Source: Sulfitobacter alexandrii
Lineage (GTDB): Bacteria > Pseudomonadota > Alphaproteobacteria > Rhodobacterales > Rhodobacteraceae
DNA: 64,000 bases
Reading direction: 5' to 3'
Assembly (NCBI RefSeq): GCF_001886735.1
Contig: NZ_CP018076.1
Span: 806,001 to 870,000, forward strand
Shown here: positions 31,189 through 39,323 of the stretch, in pieces
Numbering within the stretch: the first letter of the stretch is position 1
Layout of the letters: every line of letters begins with the position of its first letter
Position numbers and translations under genes: made by a program
The notes under the pieces: generated by a model
The model's database searches: none
The model's input: the letters and a program-made list of their open reading frames with translations, nothing else
Told to the model about the DNA's origin: nothing

Positions 31189-31216
31189 TTGCGCAGACTC
31201 GTGGCGCTGGTATAAG
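31189..31216 (+). promoter_or_regulatory. Candidate promoter of the lrp gene
   Basis: TTGCGC (31189-31194), 16 bases, TATAAG (31211-31216). Transcription would start about 20 bases before the ribosome binding site GAGGGG of the Lrp gene. Confidence 0.55.
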
Positions 31217-31241
31217 AACTGCAAAATTCAGAGGGGATATC

Positions 31242-31742
31242 ATGGCAGGCACACGGCTTGACCCGATTGATCGGAAGATCCTGGCCGAGTTGCAGGCCGA
31301 TGGTCGGATGACCAACGTCGAACTTGCCAAGCGGGTCGGAATTTCAGCGCCGCCCTGCCTGCGCCGGGTGCGCACGCTCGAAGAACAGGGCTACATCCGG
31401 GGCTATCACGCGGACGTCGATCCGCGCGAGCTCGGGTTCGAGGTGCAGGTGTTCGCCATGGTGGGGCTCGCCAGCCAGGCGGAAGCGGACCTGAGCGCGT
31501 TCGAGCAAAAATGCCGCGACTGGCCGCTGGTCCGCGAATGCCACATGCTCAACGGCGAAGTGGACTTCATCATCAAGTGCGTGGCCCCGGACCTTTCCAG
31601 CTTCCAGAGTTTCCTGACCGGTAAGCTCCTGACCACCCCGAACGTGGCGAGCGTCAAGACCAGCCTCGTGATCCGAGGCGCCAAGGATGAGCCGGGCGTG
31701 CCCTTCGACGTTCTCGAAGAACGGCTGAAGACGGCGCCCTGA
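31242..31742 (+). CDS. Lrp/AsnC family transcriptional regulator
   Basis: The 166-residue regulator has an N-terminal helix-turn-helix: LDPIDRKILAELQADGRMTN, then VELAKRVGISAPPCLRRVRT. A C-terminal RAM effector domain follows, with GYHADVDPRELGFEV and HMLNGEVDFIIKCVA. Such proteins sense amino acids. The start at ATG 31242 has GAGGGG five bases upstream; the longer frame from 31107 crosses the promoter. It faces away from trxB, a pairing I recall in other Rhodobacterales, so trxB or the gene itself may be its target. Confidence 0.93.
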   Translation: MAGTRLDPIDRKILAELQADGRMTNVELAKRVGISAPPCLRRVRTLEEQGYIRGYHADVDPRELGFEVQVFAMVGLASQAEADLSAFEQKCRDWPLVRECHMLNGEVDFIIKCVAPDLSSFQSFLTGKLLTTPNVASVKTSLVIRGAKDEPGVPFDVLEERLKTAP

Positions 31743-31770
31743 CACCGACCTCGGCGTCTGGCCGCGCCGG

Positions 31771-32559
31771 TCAGGCGACCTGACCGGCTTCCGCCTCGGG
31801 CGCACGGGGATGGGCAAGCGGCCCGAAGTCCGTGATGTGGCCGATCCGCGGGAACATCCCCAGAAACCGGTCGCGCAGCGAGTGGCTGACCGTGCGGGTC
31901 GCGTTCGCGCCGGGGTGAAAGGTCTCCATCTCCAGGCCGCCTGCGTTGATCGCGGCGTGCCGGTCGAGGCAGATGTGAAACAGCCGCACCGGCGTCGGCG
32001 GCACGATCTCGATCACGTTCACGCCGTCCACGAACTCCCGAACGGCGGTCAGCATCCGGGTGCCGCCCGCCTCGGACCGCAGGTGATGCGGGGTGTGCAG
32101 AATGCGTGCGGCCGGCCCGACCGTGATGAAGGACTGGGGTCGTCCCTGGCCAAAGCTTTCGGCCATGATGCGCACCAGGGGCATCCGGCGCCCGGCGTCT
32201 GCGGGCACGAAGCTGGAAGATCCGATCCATATCAGCTTAGCGGGCTCGCCGCTGGACGTGTTGATCATGTCGCCGGGTTGCAGATCCTCGACGGCCACCT
32301 CGCCGTTGACGGTCTGGATCAGCGTGCCGCGGGCGAACGCCGAGAAGGCGGATTCGAACAGCGGGATCGCCGGCGCGGTGTCCTGTCCGATGTAGAGCGA
32401 TCCGTCGGTGCGCAGCGCGGCGATTTCGAAGTTGCGCATCGGCATCGGCGCGGCGGCGCGGATGCCGCCATTGGCGGGGCCGGGAGCGTGGATGTCGTAT
32501 CCACCGGGTTTCTTGAATCTGGTTGCCAGGCGTGAACCCGGGGCAGCGGTAATGTTCAT
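31771..32559 (-). CDS. Hint-domain protein lacking the usual catalytic cysteine
   Basis: The 262-residue protein has an N-terminal 65-residue segment and then a Hint (hedgehog/intein) module: FARGTLIQTVNGEVAVEDLQ, GDMINTSSGEPAKLIWIGSS, and later ILHTPHHLRSEAGG and HICLDRHAAINAGGLEMETF. Active Hint domains have Cys or Ser at the position just before the first motif; here it is Ala74, so self-cleavage by the standard route is unlikely. No secretion signal or RTX repeats are seen. The start at ATG 32559 follows AAAGGGTG. Many Rhodobacterales encode such stand-alone Hint proteins, with no known role. Confidence 0.85.
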   Translation of the reverse strand: MNITAAPGSRLATRFKKPGGYDIHAPGPANGGIRAAAPMPMRNFEIAALRTDGSLYIGQDTAPAIPLFESAFSAFARGTLIQTVNGEVAVEDLQPGDMINTSSGEPAKLIWIGSSSFVPADAGRRMPLVRIMAESFGQGRPQSFITVGPAARILHTPHHLRSEAGGTRMLTAVREFVDGVNVIEIVPPTPVRLFHICLDRHAAINAGGLEMETFHPGANATRTVSHSLRDRFLGMFPRIGHITDFGPLAHPRAPEAEAGQVA

Positions 32560-32614
32560 GCGATCACCCTTTCGAGGTTGGTCACATCCGTGTCGGCCCC
32601 CACCGACAACAACG

Positions 32615-32634
32615 GAAATAACGATTGTCATTTC
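32615..32634. promoter_or_regulatory. Imperfect palindrome upstream of the Hint gene
   Basis: GAAATAAC (32615-32622), GATT, GTCATTTC (32627-32634): eight-base arms with one mismatch. It lies 56-75 bases before the Hint start and could be an operator. No regulator is assigned. Confidence 0.35.
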
Positions 32635-32778
32635 AAGTACTCAACGAGACTTAAATCGCCATGAACGCTTCCGATTGTCAAAGATTGCCGAACATTTACG
32701 CCCTATTTTTGTCCAATTCGGCCAAAATCCGCCTTTCTGTTTCCTCGTTTCCCGGTGCCGTTGCCACAATTCGCAATG

Positions 32779-32814
32779 AAAAAGACCCCTCCCGCGAATC
32801 AACGCGGGAGAGGT
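32779..32814 (-). terminator. Terminator of the 48-residue protein gene
   Basis: On the minus strand GACCTCTCCCGCG (32814-32802) pairs with CGCGGGAGGGGTC (32796-32784) around TTGATT, followed by TTTTT (32783-32779). Confidence 0.92.
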
Positions 32815-32878
32815 CCTGCCCGGGTGCCGACCGGGGCCAATAGGTGGGGAGGGGCCGCCGCTGGCGGTCAGTACCTTT

Positions 32879-33025
32879 TCAGGCAGTCTTGCGGGCCGGG
32901 GTCGTTTCGGCGCTGCGCTTCGCGATGAAGGCCTTGCGCCGCGCGCCGCGCGCCCACGGCATGACCGTGTCATCCTTCGCGGCGGTTTCGATCACGTTCT
33001 TGATAAAGCGGGTGTTGGTTTTCAT
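32879..33025 (-). CDS. Small basic protein of unknown function (48 aa)
   Basis: This 48-residue protein begins MKTNTRFIKNVIETAAKD and continues with TVMPWARGARRKAFIAKR. It is rich in Lys, Arg and Ala, has no membrane segment, and is probably helical. GAGGATGAACCG precedes the ATG at 33025, and a strong Rho-independent terminator follows 65 bases after the stop. Both support a real gene. I recall similar small proteins in other Rhodobacterales but know no function. It may bind nucleic acid given its charge; that is only inference. Confidence 0.75.
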   Translation of the reverse strand: MKTNTRFIKNVIETAAKDDTVMPWARGARRKAFIAKRSAETTPARKTA

Positions 33026-33309
33026 CGGTTCATCCTCGGTTTGCCTGGTATCGGGCCGGAGCCCCTGCTTGAGGATCAAGATGCACGACCAATCTGGCGG
33101 GTTTGGGGCGTTTGTTGAAAAACTTCGGAGAATTCTCGACCCTGGCGGCGATCATTGTGGCCGGACTGCCGCAATTGGCCAAAGCCCTTGTTTCATGGGA
33201 GATTCCACATGATCGATCAACAATCATGCCATTCGGAGGCGATTGTTTCCGGATTGATCAGGTGGTTTCTGGCAGGAAAGGGGCCGGTGCTGCCCCAATC
33301 ATGCCAGCT

Positions 33310-34065
33310 TCACAACGTGATGGCCGAGATCAGCCGCCCGTAGTCGGCTTCCTTGCCATGGGTGCTGCGCCGGTAGGAGTAGAATCGCGCCGGATCGCTG
33401 TATGTGCAGTGATGCGTCCATTCCGCGTGGCCCACGCCGGCGGCGCGCAGCCGGTTCAGGCCGAAACCCGGCAGGTCGAACAGCATCCGGTCGCCTTCGC
33501 CATTCGCGAAGTAGCGGGCAAAGGCCTGATCCTCGGCGATGAAATCCTCGAAGAACTCCGGCCCGACCTCGTATGCGCGCTGGCTGATGCAGGGGCCGAT
33601 CACGGCGGTGATGCCCTCCGGCGTCGCGCCAAGGTCCACCATCGCGTCCACCGTCGACTGCAGCACGCCGTCCAGCGCCCCGCGCCAGCCCGCATGGGCG
33701 GCGCCGATCACCCCGGCTTTCGGGTCGGCAAAGAGAACCGGCTGGCAGTCGGCTGCAAGGACCGACAACGCCAATCCGGGGGTCGCGGTCACCAGCGCAT
33801 CCGCGCGGGGCCGTTCGGGCAGGGGCGCGTCCACCTTGATCGCCGTTGCGGAGTGTATCTGGTGCACGCCCAGAAGGTGATCCGGCGGCACGCCCATCGC
33901 CTCGGCAACCCGGCGGCGGTTGATGCTGACGATCTCGCGCTGGTCCGAACTGCCGTGCCCGCAGTTCAGCCCCGCGAACACGCCCGAGGACGCGCCGCCC
34001 GCGCGGGTGAAGAACCCGTGACGCAGGGGCGCCAGACTGTCGGATGTGAGAATTTCCAGCGTCAT
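33310..34065 (-). CDS. pgeF: Polyphenol oxidase / purine nucleoside phosphorylase LACC1 family (YfiH)
   Basis: The 251-residue product matches the YfiH/LACC1 family, named as laccase or as peptidoglycan editing factor and shown for some members to act on purine nucleosides. Metal-site segments are VFAGLNCGHGSSD, GVHQIHSATAI, LAADCQPVLFADP, IGAAHAGWRGALDG and IGPCISQRAYEVG, all intact. The start at ATG 34065 overlaps the midA stop by four bases, so lgt-midA-pgeF form one operon. A longer frame to 34620 is a shadow inside midA. Confidence 0.93.
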   Translation of the reverse strand: MTLEILTSDSLAPLRHGFFTRAGGASSGVFAGLNCGHGSSDQREIVSINRRRVAEAMGVPPDHLLGVHQIHSATAIKVDAPLPERPRADALVTATPGLALSVLAADCQPVLFADPKAGVIGAAHAGWRGALDGVLQSTVDAMVDLGATPEGITAVIGPCISQRAYEVGPEFFEDFIAEDQAFARYFANGEGDRMLFDLPGFGLNRLRAAGVGHAEWTHHCTYSDPARFYSYRRSTHGKEADYGRLISAITL

Positions 34066-35123
34066 GTTTCCAATCCCGGTGGCGGTGTCTCGCCTTCGCG
34101 GTGCAGGGCGATCACCTTGAAGAGGTTTCCCATTTCCTGCGGATGCGTCAACCGCCGATGTGCGGCGATGTGGCTGTCGAGCGCGGGTCCGGCCAAACCG
34201 CCGGCCAGCTGTTGTGCCCGTCGGGTGATGCCCAGCCGCTCCAGAAACACGCCCTGCGGCGTCACCCGGCTGTGGGCACAGGGCGCGGCGGCGCGGGCGA
34301 TCGCCTCGAAGTCGACATGCGCGGTCAGGTCCGCCTGACCCGGTTCGGCCAGGGGGTCGGCCGGCCGATGCCCTTGCACAGCCTGCCAGGTATCGCCCAG
34401 CGTGCGCCAGTCGCCGTAGTCCACGATTAGCGCCGCGCCGCCGTGGCGGGCAATGCGGGCGGTGACGGGCGACAGTACTGACGACAGCGGCTCGCACACC
34501 TCCACCAGATCGCCGTCCTGCGTATCTTCCAGCCGGTCCTTCAGCGCCGGCTGGGGCTGTGCGGGGCCCAGTCCCAACACCAGCGCATCGTTCTCGACCC
34601 CCACCTGCCGTTCGCGCCAAACTGCGCCGTCACGGACGAACTGGCGGATCGGCAATGCATCGAAGAACTCGTTCGCCACGAGGTAAATGGGCCGTTCGGG
34701 CAGCGCATCCGTGCTGTCGGCCCAGGTGACCGTCCACGCCGCCAACGTCTGCGCCTGCACCGCGCGCAGCGTCTCGGATGCCTCGACCAGCGTGATGTGC
34801 GCCGCATCGACGAACCCCGGCACGCTTTTCCCCGCGCGCAGCATGTCGGCCATCAGCGTGCCGCGTCCGGGGCCAAGCTCGGCCAGGGTGAAGGGGGACG
34901 GTGCCCCATCGTCCAGCCACTTCTGCGCCAGCGCAAGGCCGACGAGTTCGCCGAACATCTGGCTGATCTCCGGGGAGGTGGTGAAGTCCCCCCCGGCACC
35001 CAGCGGATCCCGGGTGGCGTAGTACCCCCAGCGCGGGTGCAGCAGGCAGCTGTGCATGTAGTCGTCCAGCCGCATCGGTCCCTCGGCCCGGATCCGTGCG
35101 ATGATATGGTCTCGAAGGCTCAT
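34062..35123 (-). CDS. SAM-dependent methyltransferase, MidA/NDUFAF7 family
   Basis: This 353-residue protein belongs to the COG1565 family, whose mitochondrial member methylates an arginine of complex I. The N-terminus [20 protein letters not shown] is diagnostic. [19 protein letters not shown], motif [17 protein letters not shown], and [17 protein letters not shown] follow. The start at ATG 35123 is set by the four-base overlap with lgt. The substrate in bacteria is not established. The order lgt-midA-pgeF is conserved in many alphaproteobacteria. Confidence 0.93.
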   Translation of the reverse strand: MSLRDHIIARIRAEGPMRLDDYMHSCLLHPRWGYYATRDPLGAGGDFTTSPEISQMFGELVGLALAQKWLDDGAPSPFTLAELGPGRGTLMADMLRAGKSVPGFVDAAHITLVEASETLRAVQAQTLAAWTVTWADSTDALPERPIYLVANEFFDALPIRQFVRDGAVWRERQVGVENDALVLGLGPAQPQPALKDRLEDTQDGDLVEVCEPLSSVLSPVTARIARHGGAALIVDYGDWRTLGDTWQAVQGHRPADPLAEPGQADLTAHVDFEAIARAAAPCAHSRVTPQGVFLERLGITRRAQQLAGGLAGPALDSHIAAHRRLTHPQEMGNLFKVIALHREGETPPPGLET

Positions 35124-36007
35124 GCCGGGCGGCGGCGTGCCCGCAGGATCAGCAGAAGCCCCACAAGGATCATCGGCACGCACAGGATCTGGCCCATCGT
35201 CAGGCCATAGCCGTTGATGTGCCATGCCAGCCCAAGCGGATTGCCTTCGCTGACGAACTGGGCGTCGGGCTGGCGCACGAATTCCACCGCGAACCGTGCG
35301 AGACCGTACCCGGCGAGAAACGTGCCGCCGATCAGCCCTTCGTGCTTCAGCGCCCCGCGCCGCCATGCCATCCAGATCAGCAGGCTGCCCAGGATCAAGC
35401 CTTCGAGCAGCGCCTCGTAGAGCTGGGAGGGATGCCGGGCGCAGATGCCCGCCACGTCAGGACAGTATTGGGCCGCATCGGTCGGAAAGGCCACGCCCCA
35501 GGGCAGGTCCGTCGGGCGGCCCCACAGTTCGGCGTTGATGAAGTTGGCCAGCCGTCCGAGGAACAGCCCCGGCGCAAGGCCGAGACACACCATGTCCCCG
35601 GTCGAAATGGTGGCGACCCTGTGTCGCAGCGTATAGAGCCACCCGGCAAGGATCACGCCCAACGCGCCGCCGTGAAAGGACATGCCGCCCTCCCACAGTT
35701 GAAGGATGCGCATCGGATTCGCGAGGTAGAAGCCGGGCTGGTAGAACAGGACATAGCCAAGCCGACCGCCCAGGATCACACCGAGGATCACCCAGAACAG
35801 CAGGTCCTCGACCTGCGCCGGGGTCATGACCGGGGTGTCGTTCTTCCAAAGGCGCGGGGTGCGGGTTGCGCGCACCACGATGCGCCATCCAAGCAGGATC
35901 CCGACGATATAGGCCAGCGCATACCAGCGCAGGGCGAAAGTCGTGCCGAAGAGCGAGATCGAGAAGATCTCGGGCGAGATGTCGGGGAAGGGAAGCATCG
36001 CGATCAT
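35120..36007 (-). CDS. lgt: Phosphatidylglycerol-prolipoprotein diacylglyceryl transferase
   Basis: Lgt attaches diacylglycerol to the lipobox cysteine of prolipoproteins at the inner membrane. The 295-residue product has about seven transmembrane helices. Signatures include [35 protein letters not shown], the catalytic loop [17 protein letters not shown], and [19 protein letters not shown]. It is first in the lgt-midA-pgeF operon. Several lipoproteins in this window (19957, 40654) would be its substrates. Confidence 0.97.
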   Translation of the reverse strand: MIAMLPFPDISPEIFSISLFGTTFALRWYALAYIVGILLGWRIVVRATRTPRLWKNDTPVMTPAQVEDLLFWVILGVILGGRLGYVLFYQPGFYLANPMRILQLWEGGMSFHGGALGVILAGWLYTLRHRVATISTGDMVCLGLAPGLFLGRLANFINAELWGRPTDLPWGVAFPTDAAQYCPDVAGICARHPSQLYEALLEGLILGSLLIWMAWRRGALKHEGLIGGTFLAGYGLARFAVEFVRQPDAQFVSEGNPLGLAWHINGYGLTMGQILCVPMILVGLLLILRARRRPA

Positions 36008-36100
36008 GCGCCGATTGAGCGCGCCACGGCGGGGAAGTCAACCTTGCGCCTGCGGCATTCGGGCCCCATATAAAGCCAAAGTGAACGCTGGAGGCCAGAC

Positions 36101-36346
36101 ATGCAGACCCGCAACAAGTTTTTCGACGACGTCAGCCAGATGATGACCAATGCGATGGGTGTGGCGCAGGGGGCCCGGAACGAGGCCGAGACCGCGCTGA
36201 AGGGCATGGTCGACCGCTGGCTCGCCGACCGCGACTTCGTCACGCGCGAGGAATTCGACGCCGTGCGCGCCATGGCGCAGAAGGCACGCGAAGAAAACGA
36301 GGCGCTGAAATCCCGGCTCGACGCCATGGAAGCCAAGAAAGGCTGA
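36101..36346 (+). CDS. ubiK: Ubiquinone biosynthesis accessory factor UbiK (BMFP)
   Basis: This 81-residue protein of the membrane fusogenic/UbiK family forms coiled-coil trimers and helps ubiquinone-synthesis enzymes. The sequence FFDDVSQMMTNAMGVAQGAR followed by EAETALKGMVDRWLADRDFV and a C-terminal leucine-rich coiled coil (EENEALKSRLDAMEA) is characteristic. GCTGGAGG precedes the ATG. It is divergent from lgt, with 93 bases between. Confidence 0.93.
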   Translation: MQTRNKFFDDVSQMMTNAMGVAQGARNEAETALKGMVDRWLADRDFVTREEFDAVRAMAQKAREENEALKSRLDAMEAKKG

Positions 36347-36684
36347 ACCGGAAGGCGGCGCTGCCGCGCCGTTCCGATCCGTCTTCAATGTCGCGCGATG
36401 GCCCGGCCGCCGGATGGCGTGGAAGCGGGTCCCGCGATTCACATACGCCTCTGCCCAAAACGACCCGCCGTCGAAATTTTGGGCCGTTTCGCGTCTTCTC
36501 CACAAGATGATGGACATATCCCCTATAATTTGGGGATTATCCCCAACAAAAAGGTTGCCAGCGCGGCCGCTTGCCCCCACCATATCTAGTATAGGGGCGG
36601 CAACGTTCCGCGCCTATTTGTGCAGGCATCCATGGTTGGTGGCGCAGGCGTTGCCCCGGCTCTGGAACAATCAGAGGTGGCGAA
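36347..36684. other. Intergenic region upstream of ybjN
   Basis: This 338-base gap holds no supportable gene. Its notable content is the set of alternating ATCCCC/GGGGAT boxes at 36518-36544 around a TATAAT. Two further promoter-like hexamers, TTGCCA (36555-36560) and TATAGG (36590-36595), are poorly spaced. Confidence 0.5.
36518..36544. promoter_or_regulatory. ATCCCC/GGGGAT inverted-repeat boxes with a TATAAT
   Basis: ATCCCC (36518-36523), TATAATTT, GGGGAT (36532-36537), T, ATCCCC (36539-36544). The first two boxes form a perfect six-base dyad around TATAATTT, and the last two make a tight palindrome. This may be an operator over a -10 hexamer, about 140 bases before ybjN. Confidence 0.4.
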
Positions 36685-37185
36685 ATGGCCCTGTCCGAGC
36701 ATTACCTTGAAGAAGACATTCACCCCATCGACATCGTCGAGAACCTGGCCGCCCATCACGAGTGGGATTTCGACCGGATATCCGACGAACAGATCGCCAT
36801 GGCTGTCGAAGGCCAGTGGCGCACCTATTCGATCACCCTCGCCTGGTCCGCGTTCGACGAAACGCTGCGCCTGATCTGTACCTTTGACATGGACCCACCG
36901 GAACATGCGCTGCCGGGGGTCTACGAGCTTCTCAATGCCGTCAATGACCAGTGCTGGGCGGGCGCATTCACCTACTGGGCCGAGCAGAAGCTGATGGTCT
37001 ATCGCTACGGGCTCGTGATGGCGGGGGGGCAGGACGCCTCTGCAGAACAGATCGACACGATGATCACCGCCGCGGTGATGTCGGCCGAGCGTTACTACCC
37101 GGCCCTGCAACTGCTGATCTGGGGAGACCGGACACCGAAGGACGCCCTTCAGGTCGCCATTGCAGAGGCCTACGGCCACGCGTAA
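36685..37185 (+). CDS. YbjN domain protein
   Basis: The 166-residue protein has the YbjN fold seen in type III secretion chaperone-like proteins: HPIDIVENLAAHHEWDFDRI, then WRTYSITLAWSAFDETLRLI and ELLNAVNDQCWAGAFTYW. No signal or membrane segment is present. YbjN proteins are linked to stress and motility regulation in enterobacteria, with no defined biochemistry. GAGGTG precedes the ATG. It is followed by proC after 34 bases, so the two are probably co-transcribed. Confidence 0.88.
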   Translation: MALSEHYLEEDIHPIDIVENLAAHHEWDFDRISDEQIAMAVEGQWRTYSITLAWSAFDETLRLICTFDMDPPEHALPGVYELLNAVNDQCWAGAFTYWAEQKLMVYRYGLVMAGGQDASAEQIDTMITAAVMSAERYYPALQLLIWGDRTPKDALQVAIAEAYGHA

Positions 37186-37219
37186 CAAGCTTCCGCAACA
37201 ACCACGCGGGAGACAGACG

Positions 37220-38035
37220 ATGAAAGACAGCCGAATTGCGGCCGACGGGCTGGTACTGCTGGGGTGCGGCAAGATGGGCTCGGCCATGCTTGCGGGCTGG
37301 CTGAAACGGGGCTTGCCGCCCACCTCGGTATGGGTGACCGATCCTGCCCCCTCCGACTGGTTGCAGGGGCAGGGCGTCCATCTCAACGCGGAACTGCCAG
37401 ATGCGCCCGCGCTGGTGCTGGTGGCGGTCAAGCCGCAGATGATGGCCGAGGCGCTGCCGACCCTTCGAGAGATGGGCAACGCGGACACCGTGTTCGTCAG
37501 CGTCGCGGCGGGCACGCCGATCTCCTACTTCGAAACCGTGTTGGGGGCGGATACGCCGGTGGTGCGTGCCATGCCGAACACGCCTGCCGCAATCTCGCGC
37601 GGGATTACGGCCATCGTCGGAAATGCGGCTGCCGGTGCGCGCGCGCTCGACGAGGCGGAGACGCTGCTGCGCGCGGCAGGCGAGGTGGTGCGACTCGAGG
37701 ACGAGGCGCAGATCGACGCTGTCACCGGGGTCAGCGGTTCTGGCCCGGCCTATGTCTTTCACCTGATGGAAACCATGGCCGACGCGGGCGAGGCGCAGGG
37801 ATTGCCCCGCGACCTCGCGCTGCAGCTGGCCAAGGCGACGGTGGCCGGGGCCGGGGCCTTGGCGATGGAAGCCGAGGAAGACCCCGCGCAGTTGCGGCGG
37901 AACGTGACCAGTCCCAACGGCACGACCCAGGCGGCGCTGGAAGTGCTGATGGATGCCCGGAACGGGTTTCCGCCGTTGCTGAAGCGCGCGGTCGCCGCGG
38001 CGACGGAGAGATCGCGGGAGCTGTCGCGTGGCTGA
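37220..38035 (+). CDS. proC: Pyrroline-5-carboxylate reductase
   Basis: This enzyme makes proline from pyrroline-5-carboxylate with NAD(P)H. The 271-residue product has the dinucleotide site [51 protein letters not shown], and the family signature around [28 protein letters not shown] precedes ATG 37220; the frame upstream to 37160 overlaps ybjN and is unlikely. Its stop overlaps csaA by eight bases. Confidence 0.96.
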   Translation: MKDSRIAADGLVLLGCGKMGSAMLAGWLKRGLPPTSVWVTDPAPSDWLQGQGVHLNAELPDAPALVLVAVKPQMMAEALPTLREMGNADTVFVSVAAGTPISYFETVLGADTPVVRAMPNTPAAISRGITAIVGNAAAGARALDEAETLLRAAGEVVRLEDEAQIDAVTGVSGSGPAYVFHLMETMADAGEAQGLPRDLALQLAKATVAGAGALAMEAEEDPAQLRRNVTSPNGTTQAALEVLMDARNGFPPLLKRAVAAATERSRELSRG

Positions 38036-38366
38036 GATTTCGTTCGAAGACTTCATGAAAGTCGACATCCGCGTCGGCACCGTGGTCAAGGCGGAGCCCT
38101 TTCCCGAGGCGCGCAAGCCTGCGATCAAGCTTTGGGTGGATTTCGGATCGGAGATCGGCGTGCGCAAGACTTCTGCGCAGATCACGGTGCACTATACGCC
38201 CGACGGCCTTGTGGGGCGGCAGGTCATGGCGGTGGTCAACTTCCCGCCGCGCCAGATCGGCCCCTTCATGTCCGAGGTGCTGGTGCTGGGAACGCCCGAC
38301 GAGGACGGGGCCATCGTGCTGCTGTCCCCGGACCGGGATGTGCCCAACGGCGGACGCATGCACTGA
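38028..38366 (+). CDS. csaA: CsaA-like tRNA-binding protein
   Basis: The 112-residue protein is a stand-alone OB-fold of the tRNA-binding (EMAP/CsaA) type: [60 protein letters not shown], and [17 protein letters not shown]. CsaA of Bacillus binds tRNA and has been described as a secretion chaperone. It overlaps proC by eight bases and ends the ybjN-proC-csaA group. Confidence 0.94.
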   Translation: MAEISFEDFMKVDIRVGTVVKAEPFPEARKPAIKLWVDFGSEIGVRKTSAQITVHYTPDGLVGRQVMAVVNFPPRQIGPFMSEVLVLGTPDEDGAIVLLSPDRDVPNGGRMH

Positions 38367-38674
38367 AGAAATTCAATGGGTTGCGTGGCGTTGTTCAGGC
38401 GTTGAGTGAAGATTTCAGGTGCGGGTCATCTCCCGCGCCCTGTCGTCTTGCTGAACGACACCGGCCGCGATTTCCGGGCCTGAACTCAACCAGAATGAAC
38501 GGTTTTGCGGCACTTTTCGAGTTTAGCCGCGGTCTTGGCGCGCCCGAGAGGGCTCGGCAGGTGGGTTGTCGCCACTGTGCATGAAAAAGACCGCAATGTT
38601 CGATTTTGGAAACTTCTTACAATCTCGCGGGGGGTAAGTTGCCTTTAGGGTCGCCTTTGTTGCAGTTGTGATGC
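38367..38674. other. Intergenic region between csaA and tdk
   Basis: This 308-base region lies between convergent genes. It contains a GCGGG/CCCGC stem with a six-base loop near 38420, which may help end csaA transcription, and no open frame with a ribosome binding site. It is somewhat richer in A and T than the genes. I tested for tRNA arms by eye and found none. Confidence 0.5.
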
Positions 38675-39256
38675 TCAGTTATCCCCAACAGCTTCCCGCC
38701 AGTGGCGCCGGCAAAGTGACACGTAGGTCTCGTTGCCACCGATCTGGACCTGCGCGCCGTCGCGTTGCGGTTTGCCCGACGCATCCAGACGCACCACCAT
38801 CGTCGCTTTCTTACCGCAGTGGCATATCGTGCGCACCTCGCGCATCTCGTCGCTGAGGGCGAGCAGGGTGGCTGAACCGGGGAAAAGCGCGCCGCGAAAA
38901 TCCACCCGCAGGCCAAAGCACATGACGGGAACGTTCAGGTCGTCCACCACCCGCGCCAACTGCCAGACCTGGTCGGGCTGCAGGAACTGGGCCTCGTCCA
39001 CGAAGACGCAGGCGCAGGGGCCTTCGGACAGCTGCACTTCGACCTTGGCGTAAAGGTCTTCGCCTTCAGCAAATGTGTCGGCCTTCTGTCCGATCCCGAT
39101 GCGCGAGGCGATCCGCGCCTCGCCGGCACGATTGTCCAGCCGGGCGGTCAGCAGGTAGGGGTGCATTCCGCGTTCCACGTAGTTGTGCGCCGCCTGCAGC
39201 AGCACGGTGGACTTGCCCGCGTTCATTGTCGAATAGTGGAAATAGAGTTTGGCCAT
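38675..39256 (-). CDS. tdk: Thymidine kinase (type II)
   Basis: This enzyme phosphorylates thymidine in pyrimidine salvage. The 193-residue product has the P-loop STMNAGKSTVLLQAAHNY, the DEAQ motif in CVFVDEAQFLQPDQVW, FGLRVDFRGALFPGSATLL, and zinc-ligand cysteines in CHCGKKATMVVR plus a later Cys. ATG 39256 (MAKLYFHY) is preferred because GGGGTG lies just upstream; an in-frame ATG at 39268 is less well placed. It fits with the cdd-deoA-deoB-upp salvage genes further along. Confidence 0.96.
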   Translation of the reverse strand: MAKLYFHYSTMNAGKSTVLLQAAHNYVERGMHPYLLTARLDNRAGEARIASRIGIGQKADTFAEGEDLYAKVEVQLSEGPCACVFVDEAQFLQPDQVWQLARVVDDLNVPVMCFGLRVDFRGALFPGSATLLALSDEMREVRTICHCGKKATMVVRLDASGKPQRDGAQVQIGGNETYVSLCRRHWREAVGDN

Positions 39257-39323
39257 GCCGCACCCCATACGTCAGGAGCCGCGCGGCGATCAAGCGAAAG
39301 ACAGCGCCGGGTGCCCGGCGTGT

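Larger units (their letters stand above)
32560..32878. other. Intergenic region upstream of the Hint gene
   Basis: The 319-base gap holds the leader of the Hint gene with a 20-base dyad (32615-32634), an AT-richer segment around 32640-32760, and the terminator of the 48-residue protein gene (32779-32814). Short open frames here lack ribosome binding sites. I see no RNA gene. Confidence 0.6.

Noticed and set aside
33026..33309. 62-codon plus-strand frame upstream of pgeF end
   Set aside because: No ribosome binding site, no recognisable family, and it runs into the pgeF gene antisense.
38520..38660. Possible tRNA in the csaA-tdk gap (TTCGATTTTGG resembling a T loop)
   Set aside because: No acceptor, D or anticodon stems could be paired around it.
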